Notes: generated from the letters alone by a model not told the origin. DNA of 53,216 nucleotides from Symbiodinium natans (GCA_905221605.1 CAJNDS010002073.1:1-53216); one strand, 5' to 3'; positions 38,153 through 47,355 are shown, numbered from the stretch's first letter. Translations and numbers: made by a program.

Positions 38153-38260
38153 TGGGTTGCATCTGGAGGGTGCGAGATACAAGAGTACGGGAAGCCTCCT
38201 AGGTCGAACTGCTGCTGCAGAACCCATCGCTGCGCCACTCGCCTGCAAAAGCCTCTGGGG
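38153..38260 (+). other. Exon-like segment before a TTTAGGG array
   Basis: Within a + frame from 38115: LHLEGARYKSTGSLLGRTAA, then EPIAAPLACKSLW, followed by TGG/GGTTTAGGC. Downstream codons in the frame are telomere-repeat translation (GLGFRV) and should be ignored. Confidence 0.3.
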
Positions 38261-38396
38261 TTTAGGCTTTGGGGTTTTAGGGTTTCGGGTTCAGGGTTTT
38301 AGGGTTTCGGGTTTAGGGTTTAGGGTTTTAGGGTTTCGGGTTTCGGGTTTAGGGTTTAGGGTTTCGGGTTTTAGGGTTTTAGGGTTTAGGGTTGCA
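38259..38396 (+). repeat. TTTAGGG array with TTTCGGG/TTTTAGGG variants
   Basis: About 18 degenerate units. Degeneracy removes the in-frame stop and creates a long artefactual frame. Confidence 0.9.
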
Positions 38397-38449
38397 GGTC
38401 TCAAGGTATCTCTACATAAGGTTGCCTTTAAGGCACCTCATAAACAGGG

Positions 38450-38489
<40 letters not shown>

Positions 38490-38490
38490 A
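38450..38490. repeat. Poly-C tract
   Basis: C run of about 36. Confidence 0.95.
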
Positions 38491-38923
38491 CAGGACCCTA
38501 GTTAGAGAACTACCCATCTGGCCCATCTGGGCTTCGTGGTCTCAAGCTTGGGCTGAAATCTACACCCTGCATCCCAAAAACCCTGCACCCTTGAACGAAC
38601 CTCCCCATTTTTTTTTGAACCCCTGAACCCCGCAAGCCTAGCCTGCCTTCCAGATTTGTTTTTAGGGTTTAGGGTTTAGGGTTCAGGGTTATGAGGTGCT
38701 TTGCCCAGCCCATGCACTGGAAACCCTAAACTTTCCAGATCCCCCCAAGGGCTCCTACGCATTCCGAAGAGCAGCACAGGGCACGCCAACACTCTAAGCC
38801 CCAACTAAACCCTAATTAATTAACAAAAAAGAACAAGCCCAAGCCCTGAACCCTGAACTCAAAACCAAAACCCCTAAGCCCCAAACCCGAAGCCCCAAAA
38901 CCCTATAGGCCGATAATCCCGAA
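38491..38923. other. Non-repetitive stretch with decayed CCCTAAA units
   Basis: Unique sequence, a short TTTAGGG run at 38661-38690, and CCCGAAG/CCCCAAA relics. No gene. Confidence 0.5.
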
Positions 38924-38950
38924 GCCCTAAACCCTAAACCCTAAACCCTA
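38924..38950 (-). repeat. CCCTAAA run
   Basis: Four units. Confidence 0.9.
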
Positions 38951-38952
38951 CT

Positions 38953-39067
38953 TCATGTCCAGCCCTCCAATCCCGAAACTCGCCCAGGGACGTGGCAGGC
39001 AGCGACCCCCACTCTCTCCGGGATGCCGTTGCTGCCTGGAAAGATGCCGTGGCAGGCTGGGCCATGG
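38953..39067 (+). CDS. Exon-like island between inverted arrays
   Basis: CTTCATGTCCAG follows the CCCTAAA run. The + frame then reads SPRDVAGSDPHSLRDAVAAW, then KDAVAGWAMG, ending at GG/GTTTAGGG. The LRDAVAAW-type stretch is reminiscent of LRNAEAAW in the 34756 island, possibly a repeated protein motif (inference). Confidence 0.4.
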
Positions 39068-39068
39068 G

Positions 39069-39170
39069 GGGTTTAGGGTTTAGGGTTTAGGGTTTAGGGT
39101 TTAGGGCTCAGGATTTAGGGTTTAGGGCTCAGGGTTTAGGGTTTAGGGTTTAGGGTTTAGGGTTTAGGGA
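39069..39170 (+). repeat. TTTAGGG array
   Basis: About 14 units with GCTCAGGA variants. Confidence 0.95.
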
Positions 39171-39262
39171 TTGTAAGGCCTGGGGGTTCAGCTCATAGGG
39201 TTTCGGGGTGTTTCCTGAAGCTCCGGCACCCCTGGAGTACGGAATAGCCAATTAACTAGATA

Positions 39263-39374
39263 CTAGGACCCAGAGTAGGCCCTCATTCCCTTTTTTAAGG
39301 GATGAGGTTCCGTTATAATCGCCTTAACACCCGAAAAGGCACCCGTTTTATTCCTAGGTTACTCCCGGGTCTAG
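39263..39374. mobile_element. Family 5 fold-back element
   Basis: CTAGGACCCAGAGTAGGCCC at the left, TTCCTAGGTTACTCCCGGGT CTAG at the right. Reference copy of the family, without telomere repeats. Confidence 0.7.
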
Positions 39375-39386
39375 TTTAACTAGATA

Positions 39387-39491
39387 CTAGGGGTAGGCCC
39401 TCATTACCTTTTTCAGGGTCTTGGCTTCCCTTCTAAGCCCCTGTAATTCCAGAGAGGCACCTTGTTCATTCCTAGGTTGCTCCTGGGTCAA
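39387..39491. mobile_element. Family 5 fold-back element, tandem second copy
   Basis: Follows the first copy by 12 bp. TTAACTAGATACTAGG occurs at both left borders (about 39252 and 39376), pointing to tandem duplication or insertion beside a copy. Confidence 0.65.
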
Positions 39492-39746
39492 GAATAAATA
39501 ATAAGTACATTAACATTAAATCCCCTTGACGAGATTAGCCCTAACCCCCTCAACCCTACACATTCAACCCTATTAGATACGATTCAAGGGACAGTCCTTA
39601 ATCACGGAGTATTCCCAGAGGGTCCATTTGTAGTACTACTATGGAATTAGGTACCCAAAAACCATGCTAAGTAGGGTTTTGGGGCACCTAATTCCACGGG
39701 GGTTGACGGTTGAGGGTCGACGGGGTCCATTGACAGTTCAGAACTA
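39492..39746. other. Non-repetitive stretch with small fold-back
   Basis: TGGAATTAGGTACCCAAAAACC near 39641 pairs with GGGTTTTGGGGCACCTAATTCC near 39674, a 55-bp fold-back. No gene. Confidence 0.5.
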
Positions 39747-39777
39747 GTTTAGGGTTTAGGGTTTAGGGTTTAGGGTT
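39747..39777 (+). repeat. TTTAGGG run
   Basis: Four units. Confidence 0.9.
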
Positions 39778-40242
39778 AATTATTGTTTCCCATCCTATCC
39801 TGAAGCCAACTTCCTTTTTGCATCGTTTCGTCTAGTTTTCGGTCGTTCTTCTAGTCCATCTTTTCGGAGTCTGGGTAGTTCCACATCCTGAGCCCTAAAG
39901 CCCTGCAAGCCGAAACCCTAAACCCTAGACCCTAAACCCTAAATCCCCCCCAACAGCCTGAGACAAAAAGCCTTCGGGACACTAAACTCTAAACCCACCC
40001 TGGTAAGCCCCAAACCCTAACCCCCCCCCCCCTCCCCCTCCCAAATCACCTCTCAAACCTGAGGGCTTCTTTCTAAAGGCGTCACCTAAGGGTGGTTACA
40101 TGATCCCTTTACGTCTGGTCCCTTACCCTCTTCGAAGGGTTCTGCCGTATGGGCCCGTGGGTTGTATGGTAGGGTGTACAAAGGGTATAAAAAGGGGTCC
40201 CCTTTTCAGGGCCCGGCCAGAGCTTCCAAGGTGGTAAGGACT
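39778..40242. other. Non-repetitive stretch, no clear gene
   Basis: Unique sequence, a short CCCTAAA run at 39912-39950 and a C run at 40020-40032. Confidence 0.5.
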
Positions 40243-40375
40243 GTCCTAAACCCTATAAACCCTAAACTTTAAACCCTAAACCCTATAAACCCTAAACTTT
40301 AAACCCTAAACCCTGAACCCTAAACCCTTAACCCTAAACTCTATATAAACCCTAAACCCTACAAACCCTAAACCG
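40243..40375 (-). repeat. CCCTAAA/CCCTATAAA array
   Basis: A block AAACCCTATAAACCCTAAACTTT occurs twice, then mixed units. CCCTATAAA is the complement of the TTTATAGGG variant seen at 28560 and 40515. Confidence 0.9.
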
Positions 40376-40497
40376 GTGTAGGGTTTAGGGATTCCGGGGT
40401 ACCTGAGGAGGTGGCAAGAATGAACCAGAGCCCCGTCATGTTCCAGATCAGGAGCAGTGTGGGAAGTGCGCATTCGCTTGTTAGTGGGGAATTAGGG

Positions 40498-40685
40498 TTC
40501 AGGGCGGGTTTAGGGTTCATAGGGTTTATAGGGTTTAGGGTTTGGGGTTTATAGGGTTTAGGGTTCGGGGTTTAGGGTTTAGGGTTTAGCGTTTGGGTTT
40601 AGGGTTTAGGGTCTAGGATTTCGGGCTTAGGGTCTAGGATTTCGGGTTTAGGGTTTAGGTTTACGGTTTAGGGTTTAGGGTCCTT
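40498..40685 (+). repeat. TTTAGGG array with TTTATAGGG and TCTAGGATTTCGGG variants
   Basis: About 25 degenerate units. Confidence 0.9.
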
Positions 40686-40885
40686 TAAAGGGTCTGGTAC
40701 AAGGAGTTTGTTTCAAAGCTATCTAGACAAGCTTTGTGTTTCAGGGTTCAGGGCTTAGTTTAGGGATTTCGGAGTAAAGAGTGTCTAGCATTGAGGCCTG
40801 ACTGCAAACACACCCACACAAGACCAAGATTACCAAACCCTCTAGGACCCCCAGTGGACACTTTCTGGTAACGCCGCCGACGCCA

Positions 40886-40990
40886 CAAACCCTAAACCCT
40901 AACTCCTAACCCCTAACCCCTAAACCCTAAACCCTAAACCCTAAACCCTAAACCCTAAACCCCAAACCCTAAACCCTAAACCCTAAACCC
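40886..40990 (-). repeat. CCCTAAA array
   Basis: About 14 units, left part CCTAACCC. Confidence 0.95.
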
Positions 40991-41410
40991 GGGGACTTCT
41001 TCGTCGTGTCCTTCTACGCCGATGGTGGGCCCCCTGGGGGTGGAGGTGACAGGGGTGGAGACAACCTGGACTTCGTTGCCGCCGTGCTCGTCTTCGCCTG
41101 AGATGCCCGGGGGTGTAGCCGCTGGGACTTCATCGCAGCCGTGCTCTTCTACGTCTTTGGAGGTGGGGGTGGCCCTAGAGCCTGGTGCTGCTTCTGGTGC
41201 TGTGGTGGGGGACCGTGACGTGGTGGAGGTGGTACAGGAGGATGCACCTTGAAGTTCGACAGCTTTCCTGGGGGCGTGTACGTTGAGAAGGGTGGTTGTG
41301 GTCCTGAAGCATTTGGGGAATGATGGACGAGCGGAGGAGGAGAAGGTGGATGTGGTTGTTCGCTGTTTCACGTCTGGAGAACGCTGACGTTCCGCCCGGA
41401 AAAGGTGGTT
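40991..41410. other. Internally repeated GC-rich segment, coding strand uncertain
   Basis: A unit of roughly 60 bp around GACTTCNTCGCNGCCGTGCTC occurs about three times (near 40996, 41071 and 41128). On minus a 155-codon frame (40976-41443) is open and gives acidic repeats such as DVEEHGCDEVPAATP. On +, 41022-41252 is open, and after one TGA the same frame continues with VVVVLKHLGNDGRAEEEKVD. Both look protein-like. The + reading needs a stop to be bypassed or spliced out. No family is recognised. Confidence 0.35.
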
Positions 41411-41566
41411 CCAGTTAAAAAAAAAAGAAAACCCTAAACCCAAGCCTTATAGACCCCGGAAACCCTTAGCACTGACGCGCCCAAAAGTTGACCTCGACGC
41501 TGACCCTAAACCCTGACCCCCCTCCGAGCTCCCCCACAACGCCTTCAACTGCAGCAGAAACCTCGA

Positions 41567-41630
41567 CCCTAAACCCTAAACCCTAAACCCTAAACCCTAA
41601 ACCCTAAACCCTAAACCCTAAACCCTACGT
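41567..41630 (-). repeat. CCCTAAA array, 9 units
   Basis: Uniform, followed by a CCCTACGTAA variant repeated once. Confidence 0.95.
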
Positions 41631-42300
41631 AAGCCCCCCTATAGACCCTAAACCCTACGTAAACCCCCCAAAAGCCGAAACCCTAAACTGCAGACTAGGA
41701 GCATGGCCCAGCAGACACTGAAAACCTCGAAGACATGGGTCAAGGTCCCGAATGTGTTGGGTGTCCACCTCGAGGGTTTCTGGGGTTTAGGCTTTGGGGT
41801 TTAGGCTTTTTGGTGCGGAGTTCTAGCAGGGGTGTTAAGTAGGGCAACTATAGCTTGTGGAGCGTACAGGAAGCCGACTGCTTCAAGCCATCATATAGGA
41901 GTCCACATCGGACTATATGAATTCGGAGTATATTAAGGGAACCTCTTAGGGGTACGTCGTCCAGGGTACGAGTCTTATGAATCTAGGGCACTCGGGAGTT
42001 TTGTTAGTTTCGCCCTCTGCAAGAGCGGTCAGGGCGGCAACAAAGAAGCGCAAGACATTCGAGATTAATGTTGTCACCTTTAGCGCGTTAGAGTGGGGGG
42101 TGGGGGAGGGAAGCGGAGGGCTAAAGCGATCTTCCATGGCGTTTCAGGTACGTCGCCTTCATGACCCCAATTAAAGAACCCTCTAAGGGGTTCTATAGGG
42201 CAGCCAATTCTCTAGTGCCCTACTAAGAACCTGTAACACTGTAAGTAGCCGTTTCTGCATTCCCACGCGAAACCCTAAGCACCCCGCCCTACACCCTAAA
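41631..42300. other. Non-repetitive stretch, weak open frames
   Basis: Few telomere-like units. A 65-codon + frame (41977-42174) and a 63-codon minus frame overlap; neither is clearly better. GAACCCTCTAAGGGGTTC near 42177 is a palindrome. Confidence 0.4.
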
Positions 42301-42760
42301 ACGCCGCACAACTCACGACGCAAGGGCCTTGCTTCCGCCAGCAAGCTCAGACACCCAATGGTTTAGAGTTTAGGGTTCCTTCGAAATCAAAGCGACAGAA
42401 AGAAAGCGCTCAAGGCTTCTTTCCTCAAACCCCCGACCCTAAACCCGAAACTGAATCCCGAACAAGCACCGCCTAGACCCTGTGCCTCGACCCCTACACA
42501 CCCTGTAGACCGCAGCACCCAACCCCGAAGCTAGGTTTATGAACCCCCCCCAAAAGCCCTCTAGCAGGTGCAACTGCCAGGAGTCGCGCTCTCCCGACCC
42601 TTCTTCAAGGCGTGGGACCCTATAAACCCTACGGCTCTAGACCCCCTACCCTAGACCCTAAACCCTAGGGGGCAGTGCGAATCCTGTAATAGCAGCTGGC
42701 ATACCCGAAAGTGCGGAGCCTGATGGGGTTTAGGGCTCCTTCAACCTTTGCCCCAAACCC
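42301..42760. other. Non-repetitive C-rich stretch, no gene
   Basis: Decayed CCCTAAA-type motifs (CCCGAAA, CCCTAGA) mixed with unique sequence. Confidence 0.5.
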
Positions 42761-42783
42761 TTAACCCTAAACCCTAAACCCTA

Positions 42784-42906
42784 AACCACTTGGCAGGCAT
42801 CCTGCAACGCGAGGAAGCCCTTAGGTCCAAGCTGGCGCTGCGGGGCTGGCCGCTCGCTGTGCACAGTGGTAGGGCTCCGGGGTGGTTAGTAGGGTTTAGG
42901 GTTTAG
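42784..42906 (+). CDS. Exon-like island between inverted arrays
   Basis: After CCCTAAACCACTTGGCAG the + frame reads GILQREEALRSKLALRGWPL, then AVHS. CACAGTG/GTAGGG is a candidate donor at about 42869, before a long TTTAGGG region. Mixed charged and hydrophobic residues support a real exon. No family recognised. Confidence 0.45.
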   Translation, partial: NHLAGILQREEALRSKLALRGWPLAVHSGRAPGWLVGFRV

Positions 42907-43250
42907 GGTTTGGGGTTTGGGGTTTGGGGTTTAGGGTTTAGGGTTCAGGTTTAGGCTTTAGGGTTTAGGGATTAGGGTTTAGGGTTTGGGCTTTAGGGTT
43001 TAGGGTTCAGGTTTTGGGGTTTAGGGTTTAGTGTTTAGGGTTTGGGGTTTGGGGTTTAGGGTTTAGGGTTTGGGGTTTAGGGTTCAGGGTTTCGGGTGTA
43101 GGATTTAGGGTTTAGGGTTCAGGGTTTAGGGTTTGGGGTTTAGGGTTTGGGGTTTAGGGTTCAGGGTTTAGGGTTCAGGGTTTAGGGTTCAGGGTTTGGG
43201 GTTCAGGGTTTGGAGTTTAGGGTTTAGGGTTTAGGGTTTGGGGTTTAGTG
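42892..43250 (+). repeat. Long degenerate TTTAGGG region
   Basis: About 50 units with TTTGGGG, TTCAGGG and TTTAGTG variants: the longest continuous telomere-like block in the window. Confidence 0.95.
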
Positions 43251-43424
43251 GCTTGGTGGCCCTGCGGTGCCTGTTGCCCTTTTTGTTGGTTCAAAGGTTC
43301 AGGGTTTAGGGTTTAGGGTTCAGGGTTTAGGGTTTGGGGTTTGGCTAGGGTTTAGGGTTTTGGGTTTGGGTTTTAGGGGCTTGGTGGCCCTGTGGTGCCT
43401 GTTGCCCTTTTTGTTGGTTCAAGG
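43251..43424. repeat. Direct repeat of a 43-bp unique sequence within telomere repeats
   Basis: GCTTGGTGGCCCTGCGGTGC with CTGTTGCCCTTTTTGTTGGT occurs at 43251 and again at 43379 with one change, separated by TTTAGGG repeats. The telomere repeat and its neighbouring unique DNA were duplicated together. Confidence 0.85.
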
Positions 43425-43562
43425 TCTCCTTACAAAGTAACCCAATTGGGGTCGCCTTTGAAATTTTGGGGTTGCAATTGTAGGGCGGCCTTATTTGAGA
43501 GTTAGGGCTTAGGGCTTAGGGTTTAGGGTTTAGGGTTTAGGGTTTAGGATTTAGGGTTCTCA

Positions 43563-43655
43563 GCATACCTCAAAGGGACCCTGAGGACCGAGCATGTGGT
43601 GACAGGGCGGTTCCGGGGTTTTGGTGGAGGTCTGCGGCCTAGCGGGAGGGTCTAA
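43563..43655 (+). other. Exon-like island
   Basis: Open on + after TTCTCAG: AYLKGTLRTEHVVTGRFRGF, then GGGLRPSGRV. Another + frame is also open. It lies between a TTTAGGG run (43503-43556) and a CCCTAAA array. Confidence 0.3.
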
Positions 43656-43671
43656 CCATCGATAGCGCACC

Positions 43672-43780
43672 TAAACCCTAAACCCTAACCCTAAACCCTA
43701 AACCCTAAACCCTAAACCCTAAACCCTAAACCCTGAACCCCCTCCCCCCACCCCCCCCCCCCCCCCCCCCCCCCCCTTCC
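43672..43780 (-). repeat. CCCTAAA array and poly-C tract
   Basis: Ten CCCTAAA units, then CCCTGAACCCCCTCCCCCCA and a C run of about 26. The position suggests slippage growth from a telomere unit. Confidence 0.95.
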
Positions 43781-43783
43781 CCC

Positions 43784-43879
43784 AATGAAAGGAAGTCGGT
43801 GATCGCTCGCATGGAAGGGGAGCACGAGCAGGAGGAGCCTCTTGGACACCCTCGAAAAGGGATGAGTGATCGGGTGTAG
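43784..43879 (+). other. Exon-like island
   Basis: Thirty-one codons on + directly after the C run: NERKSVIARMEGEHEQEEPL, then GHPRKGMSDRV, followed by TTTAGGG repeats. Charged composition, not explained by GC content alone. Confidence 0.35.
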
Positions 43880-44125
43880 GGGTGTAGGGTTGGGGGTTTA
43901 GGGGTTTGGGGTTTAGGGATTAGGGTTTGGGGGTTTTGGGTTTAGGGTTATATAGGTGTTCCCTCATGTTCTACTTTTACTTCCTGTGCCGGCGTGCCTT
44001 CCTTCTTAGCGACTTTCATCGCTTGACAACGACCCTGGACACCCAAGGGTATGGTTCACACCAGAGCGCACCACCAGTAATTTTTCCTGAGACACTCAAA
44101 TAAGACACATTGCCTAAGCACTACC
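43880..44125. other. TTTAGGG run then non-repetitive spacer
   Basis: TTTAGGG/TGTAGGG units to about 43950, then unique sequence without a convincing frame. Confidence 0.5.
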
Positions 44126-44468
44126 CTAAACCCAAAACCCAAAACCCAAAACCCTAGGCCCTAGGCGCTGAACCGAACCCTCAGCTCCAAACCATTGAGG
44201 ACTCCGGTTCTGCTTTTGCGGGGTTAGGGGTTCCTCATTCTTGGCGCGACTGAGGGTTTACAAAGAAGGTCCTCGGGTTCTAGAGGGCCTAGCAGTTTCA
44301 AGTGTCGGGTGCACGGACCGTTGTTTTTTTTTTGGGGTAGGGAGCCCCTTTACGCGTCAGGGGGCGGGGGTGCACGGACCGTGTGCACTTCTGCGCGGTC
44401 TCCTCTGAACTGACCCGAAGCCCTAGGCCCTAAACCCCAAACCCTAAACCGTAAACCCTAAACCCCCA
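44126..44468. other. Short CCCTAAA runs with unique sequence
   Basis: CCCAAAA-type units at 44126-44160 and CCCTAAA units at 44425-44468. The unit GGGTGCACGGACCGT occurs twice (about 44308 and 44368). Confidence 0.6.
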
Positions 44469-44564
44469 TCCTCAACCCAAGCCCCATCTGCCAGCAAGAT
44501 TCGCCTTCAAGGTCCATTCTGACCTCCCTCTCCCCCTCCAGATGTAAACCTGCCTTGGCAGGTT

Positions 44565-44792
44565 TAGGGTTTAGGGTTTAGAGTTTAGGGTTGGGGGTTT
44601 CGAGTTTAGGCGGGTGTAGGGTTTGAGGGTTTAGAGATTAGGACTTTCGGGTCTTAGATTCTTGAAACCCTCTAAACCCTGAACCCTAAAGCTCCGAAAC
44701 CCTAAACCTTAAACCCTAAACCCCCGCCGTGCACCAGACTCTAAACCTTTAAACCGTAAACCCGAAAACCTAAACCCTAAACCCTAAACCTG
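44565..44792. repeat. TTTAGGG run, then decayed CCCTAAA run
   Basis: TTTAGGG-type at 44565-44650, CCCTAAA-type at 44670-44725 and 44765-44792. Confidence 0.8.
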
Positions 44793-44945
44793 AAGACGAG
44801 GTGGCGTGCCGCCATGGAGGCCCAGGCGGGGCGACTCTGCGTGCGACCCGCGGCTGGCAAGACGTTCGCGTCTAGAAGTTCGTTTCCCTGTGGGGGAATA
44901 GGGTATAGAGCTTGGGGTTTTGGGGTTTTAGGGTTTGGGGTTTAG
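44793..44945 (+). CDS. Exon-like island between inverted arrays
   Basis: Fifty open codons on + from CCTGAAG: TRWRAAMEAQAGRLCVRPAA, then GKTFASRSSFPCG. The last third is telomere-repeat translation. CTAGAA/GTTCG is a candidate donor at about 44879. A second + frame is open. Confidence 0.4.
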   Translation, partial: KTRWRAAMEAQAGRLCVRPAAGKTFASRSSFPCGGIGYRAWGFGVLGFGV

Positions 44946-45030
44946 GGTGATTATCGTTCTGACAATTATCATGATAATGATTATTATTGTCATTATTATC
45001 GCTATGACAATTGTGTTCGTACAACCTGCC
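44946..45030. repeat. ATTATCATGATAAT palindrome region
   Basis: A 14-bp palindrome in an AT-rich patch with repeated TGACAATT, similar in kind to the cluster at 9596-9840. Confidence 0.6.
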
Positions 45031-45196
45031 CGTTTTCCGTGTTGTAATACACAACCATCGTTTGTATGGGCATTGCTATGAGCTATTGGTGGGCATTTGG
45101 CTTTAGGTGCTTGTGGCAGAACATCCGCCTGCCATGGGAATCGCCGCGGGTTTAGGGTTCCGGGTTTGATTAAGGACGACTTGCCCGGAGCCTCAT

Positions 45197-45320
45197 GTAG
45201 GGTTTAGGGTTTAGGTTTTGGGGTATTTAGGGTATTTGTGGTATTTGGGGTATTAAATAAGATATTTAGGGTATTGAAGGTCTTTAGGGTGTTGAGGGTA
45301 TTGAGGGTATCTAGGGTTTA
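45197..45320 (+). repeat. GGTATTTAG-type decayed TTTAGGG array
   Basis: A TTTAGGG run followed by GTATTTAGG, GTATTTGTG and GTATTGAGG units. Confidence 0.75.
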
Positions 45321-45536
45321 GGGTTCCTATGTCGCGGTCTGCAACAAGGCTGACATCTTAACCTAGCTCTCGCCAGATCTGCGCAGGTCTCGGTTTCTTG
45401 TCAGGCTTTTGGTTGACCGCATGTCACGTGCGTACGTTCTGCGCAAAAACCTTCCTGGATTTCCTGACAAGCCGATTCGACAAGGCTCTAAGCATTTCGA
45501 GTTTAGGTTTCCCAAACCCTAAACTAACCCCGAAAC
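45321..45536. other. Non-repetitive spacer
   Basis: Unique sequence with an imperfect fold-back between CGGTTTCTTGTCAGG and CCTGACAAGCCGATTCG. No gene. Confidence 0.45.
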
Positions 45537-45646
45537 GTAAACCCTAAACCCTAAACCCTAAACCCTACACCCTACACCCTACACCCTAAACCCTAAACCC
45601 TAAACCCTAAACCCTAAACCCTAAACCCTAAACCCTAAACCCTACA
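45537..45646 (-). repeat. CCCTAAA array, about 15 units
   Basis: Includes three CCCTACA units in a row. Confidence 0.95.
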
Positions 45647-45730
45647 CACGAAGCCTAAACCAGAAACCCCTCTGAGCCCCAAGCTCCAAAACCCACCTCG
45701 AAGATGTTCAGGACCTTCTGCTGCCTTCAC

Positions 45731-45880
45731 GGTTTAGGGTTTAGGGTTTAGGGTTTAGGGTTTAGGATCCCTAATGACATAGCTGCCTATTCCACACAAA
45801 AGGGCAAGGTTGTATCCCAGGCCAGGGTTTAGGGTTTAGGGTTTAGGGGTTTCGGGTTTAGCGGTTTAGGGTTTAGGGTT
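45731..45880 (+). repeat. TTTAGGG runs
   Basis: Two blocks (45731-45768 and 45824-45880) about 55 bp apart. Confidence 0.9.
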
Positions 45881-45990
45881 CTGGGTGCCGTGCGCGCTAA
45901 GGATACGCGGTGTTGGCCAACACAGGCCTGGCTTGCGCCACCATCTGTCAGGCCCGACCCTCATCGGGATGCCTTGTTCGGTGGGTTTGG
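45881..45990 (+). other. Exon-like island between TTTAGGG runs
   Basis: Open on + : RAKDTRCWPTQAWLAPPSVR, then DPHRDALFG. GCCAACACAG at about 45916-45925 is a candidate acceptor and TTCG/GTGGGTTTGGGG a candidate donor. Downstream codons are telomere repeat. Confidence 0.3.
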
Positions 45991-46225
45991 GGTTCAGGGT
46001 TTAGGGTTTAGGGTTTTAGGGTTTAGGGCTTAGGGCTTAGGGTTTAGGGTTTAGGGTTGCATGTTGGGTTTGGGGTTTTGAGCTGTTTTGAGGCTTTCAG
46101 CATGTGGAATTGTAGCAAAGCCTTTTTGACCGAAGCCCGAGAACTTCAACCTCTCAACAAAACCCCAGGACATAAGGTTTAGGGTTCAGGGTTTGGGGTT
46201 TAGGGTTTAGGGTTTAGGGTTTGGT
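45991..46225 (+). repeat. TTTAGGG arrays
   Basis: Blocks at 45991-46060 and 46176-46225 with unique sequence between. Confidence 0.9.
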
Positions 46226-46481
46226 GCAAACAAAACGTACTTCAGGGATCTGGGCTTTGGTTCTTTAAAGTCACCCTGGGACCAGACATGTCAAGCGGCA
46301 GGAGAGGGGGGGGGGGGCTAACCCCTTTTTTACAGCCTATAACGCCTGGTACCCCTCAAGCCTCAAACGGGTGTAAGATTTTAGGGTTCAGTGTTTAAGG
46401 GTTTTGGGGGTTGTAGACGCCACTCCATCCACGCCCCTGAACCCCAAACACCTCCGTAGCCTACCTTGAGAAACCAAAGCC

Positions 46482-46679
46482 TTGTTTTGTTTCTTGTGGG
46501 GGTCATGGTTTTGGAGGCAGCAATTCGGGGGTTTTGGTTGTAGAAGCAGGAAGAATCTTTTAGACAAAGAGCGAGAAAAACTTGGTTTTTGCAAGGGAGA
46601 AACGCTGGAAACTACAAACCCCAAACCCCCCCAACAAGAACCAGAAAGCAACCAAGCAACGGAACCCCCTAAACCCTAA
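46482..46679 (+). other. Exon-like open frame ending in CCCTAAA
   Basis: Sixty-five codons on + : CRSRKNLLDKEREKLGFCKG, then a Pro/Glu-rich end (PPQQEPESNQATEPPKP) terminating at the array TAA. Moderately convincing. Confidence 0.3.
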
Positions 46680-46850
46680 ACCCTAGACCCTAAACTTTAA
46701 AACCCCAAAACAATTCCCTAAGCCCTAACCCCCCCCCCCCCCCCCCCCCCCCCAAAAAAAACACATAGAAATAGAAACTATGGATATATATATATATATA
46801 TAAATTATATATATATATATATATATATTTATTTATTTATTTATTTATGA
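46668..46850. repeat. CCCTAAA run, poly-C tract and (AT)n
   Basis: CCCTAAA units to 46700, a C run at about 46730-46753, an A run, then (AT)n and (TTTA)n. This order, C run, A run, AT run, resembles the 26602-26833 element interior. Confidence 0.9.
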
Positions 46851-46854
46851 ACTC

Positions 46855-46946
46855 TGAACCCTCAGCCCGAAACTGCGTGGACAGGGCCGGGACCTCAAGC
46901 GCTGGACGTGGAGGCTGGATGAGGGCTTCGGGCGTGCGAGGTGTGT
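46855..46946 (+). other. Short island between arrays
   Basis: GTGGACAG/GGCCGGG may be an acceptor. The + frame PETAWTGPGPQALDVEAG is short. Followed by TTTAGGG. Confidence 0.2.
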
Positions 46947-47010
46947 GGGTTTAGGGTTTAGGGTTTAGGGTTTAGGGTTTAGGGTTTGGGGTTTAGGGCT
47001 TAGGGGTTTG
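46947..47010 (+). repeat. TTTAGGG array
   Basis: Eight units. Confidence 0.95.
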
Positions 47011-47172
47011 GGGCTGTGGGTTTATAGGGCTTAGGGTTCCGAGTTTCCGGTGTTGTTCTTTTGGTTAGGGTCTAGTCTTTTTGTGGTGGTGTAAAAATGA
47101 AGTAGGGCTCACGGCGCGATCCCTGTGCGCATGGCACGACGAACCTTATCCAATGCAAGGGCCTAACTAGAA

Positions 47173-47269
47173 GGGTCCATGTACGCATATGGTATATATT
47201 TGGACCCTAAAGCTACTCTTTGAGCACCCCTTTAATGTTCAAGTACATACTTTTTAGGTACATGGACCC
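47173..47269. mobile_element. MITE-like element, family 3
   Basis: GGGTCCATGTAC at 47173-47184 is exactly complementary to GTACATGGACCC at 47258-47269. Centre CCTAAAGCTACTCTTTGAGC. Length 97 bp. Confidence 0.75.
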
Positions 47270-47355
47270 TTAGGGTAAGGTAAGCAAAGGCTTGCGCCAA
47301 CTTCCAAGCCTTGCACTCCCACACCTCCCAAGCCCCCAAGAACCCTGAATCCTAC

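Noticed and set aside
38115-38501. 128-codon protein with GLGFRV repeats
   Set aside because: The repeated part is translation of degenerate TTTAGGG units, and the end is the poly-C tract; only the stretch before 38260 is kept as a possible exon.
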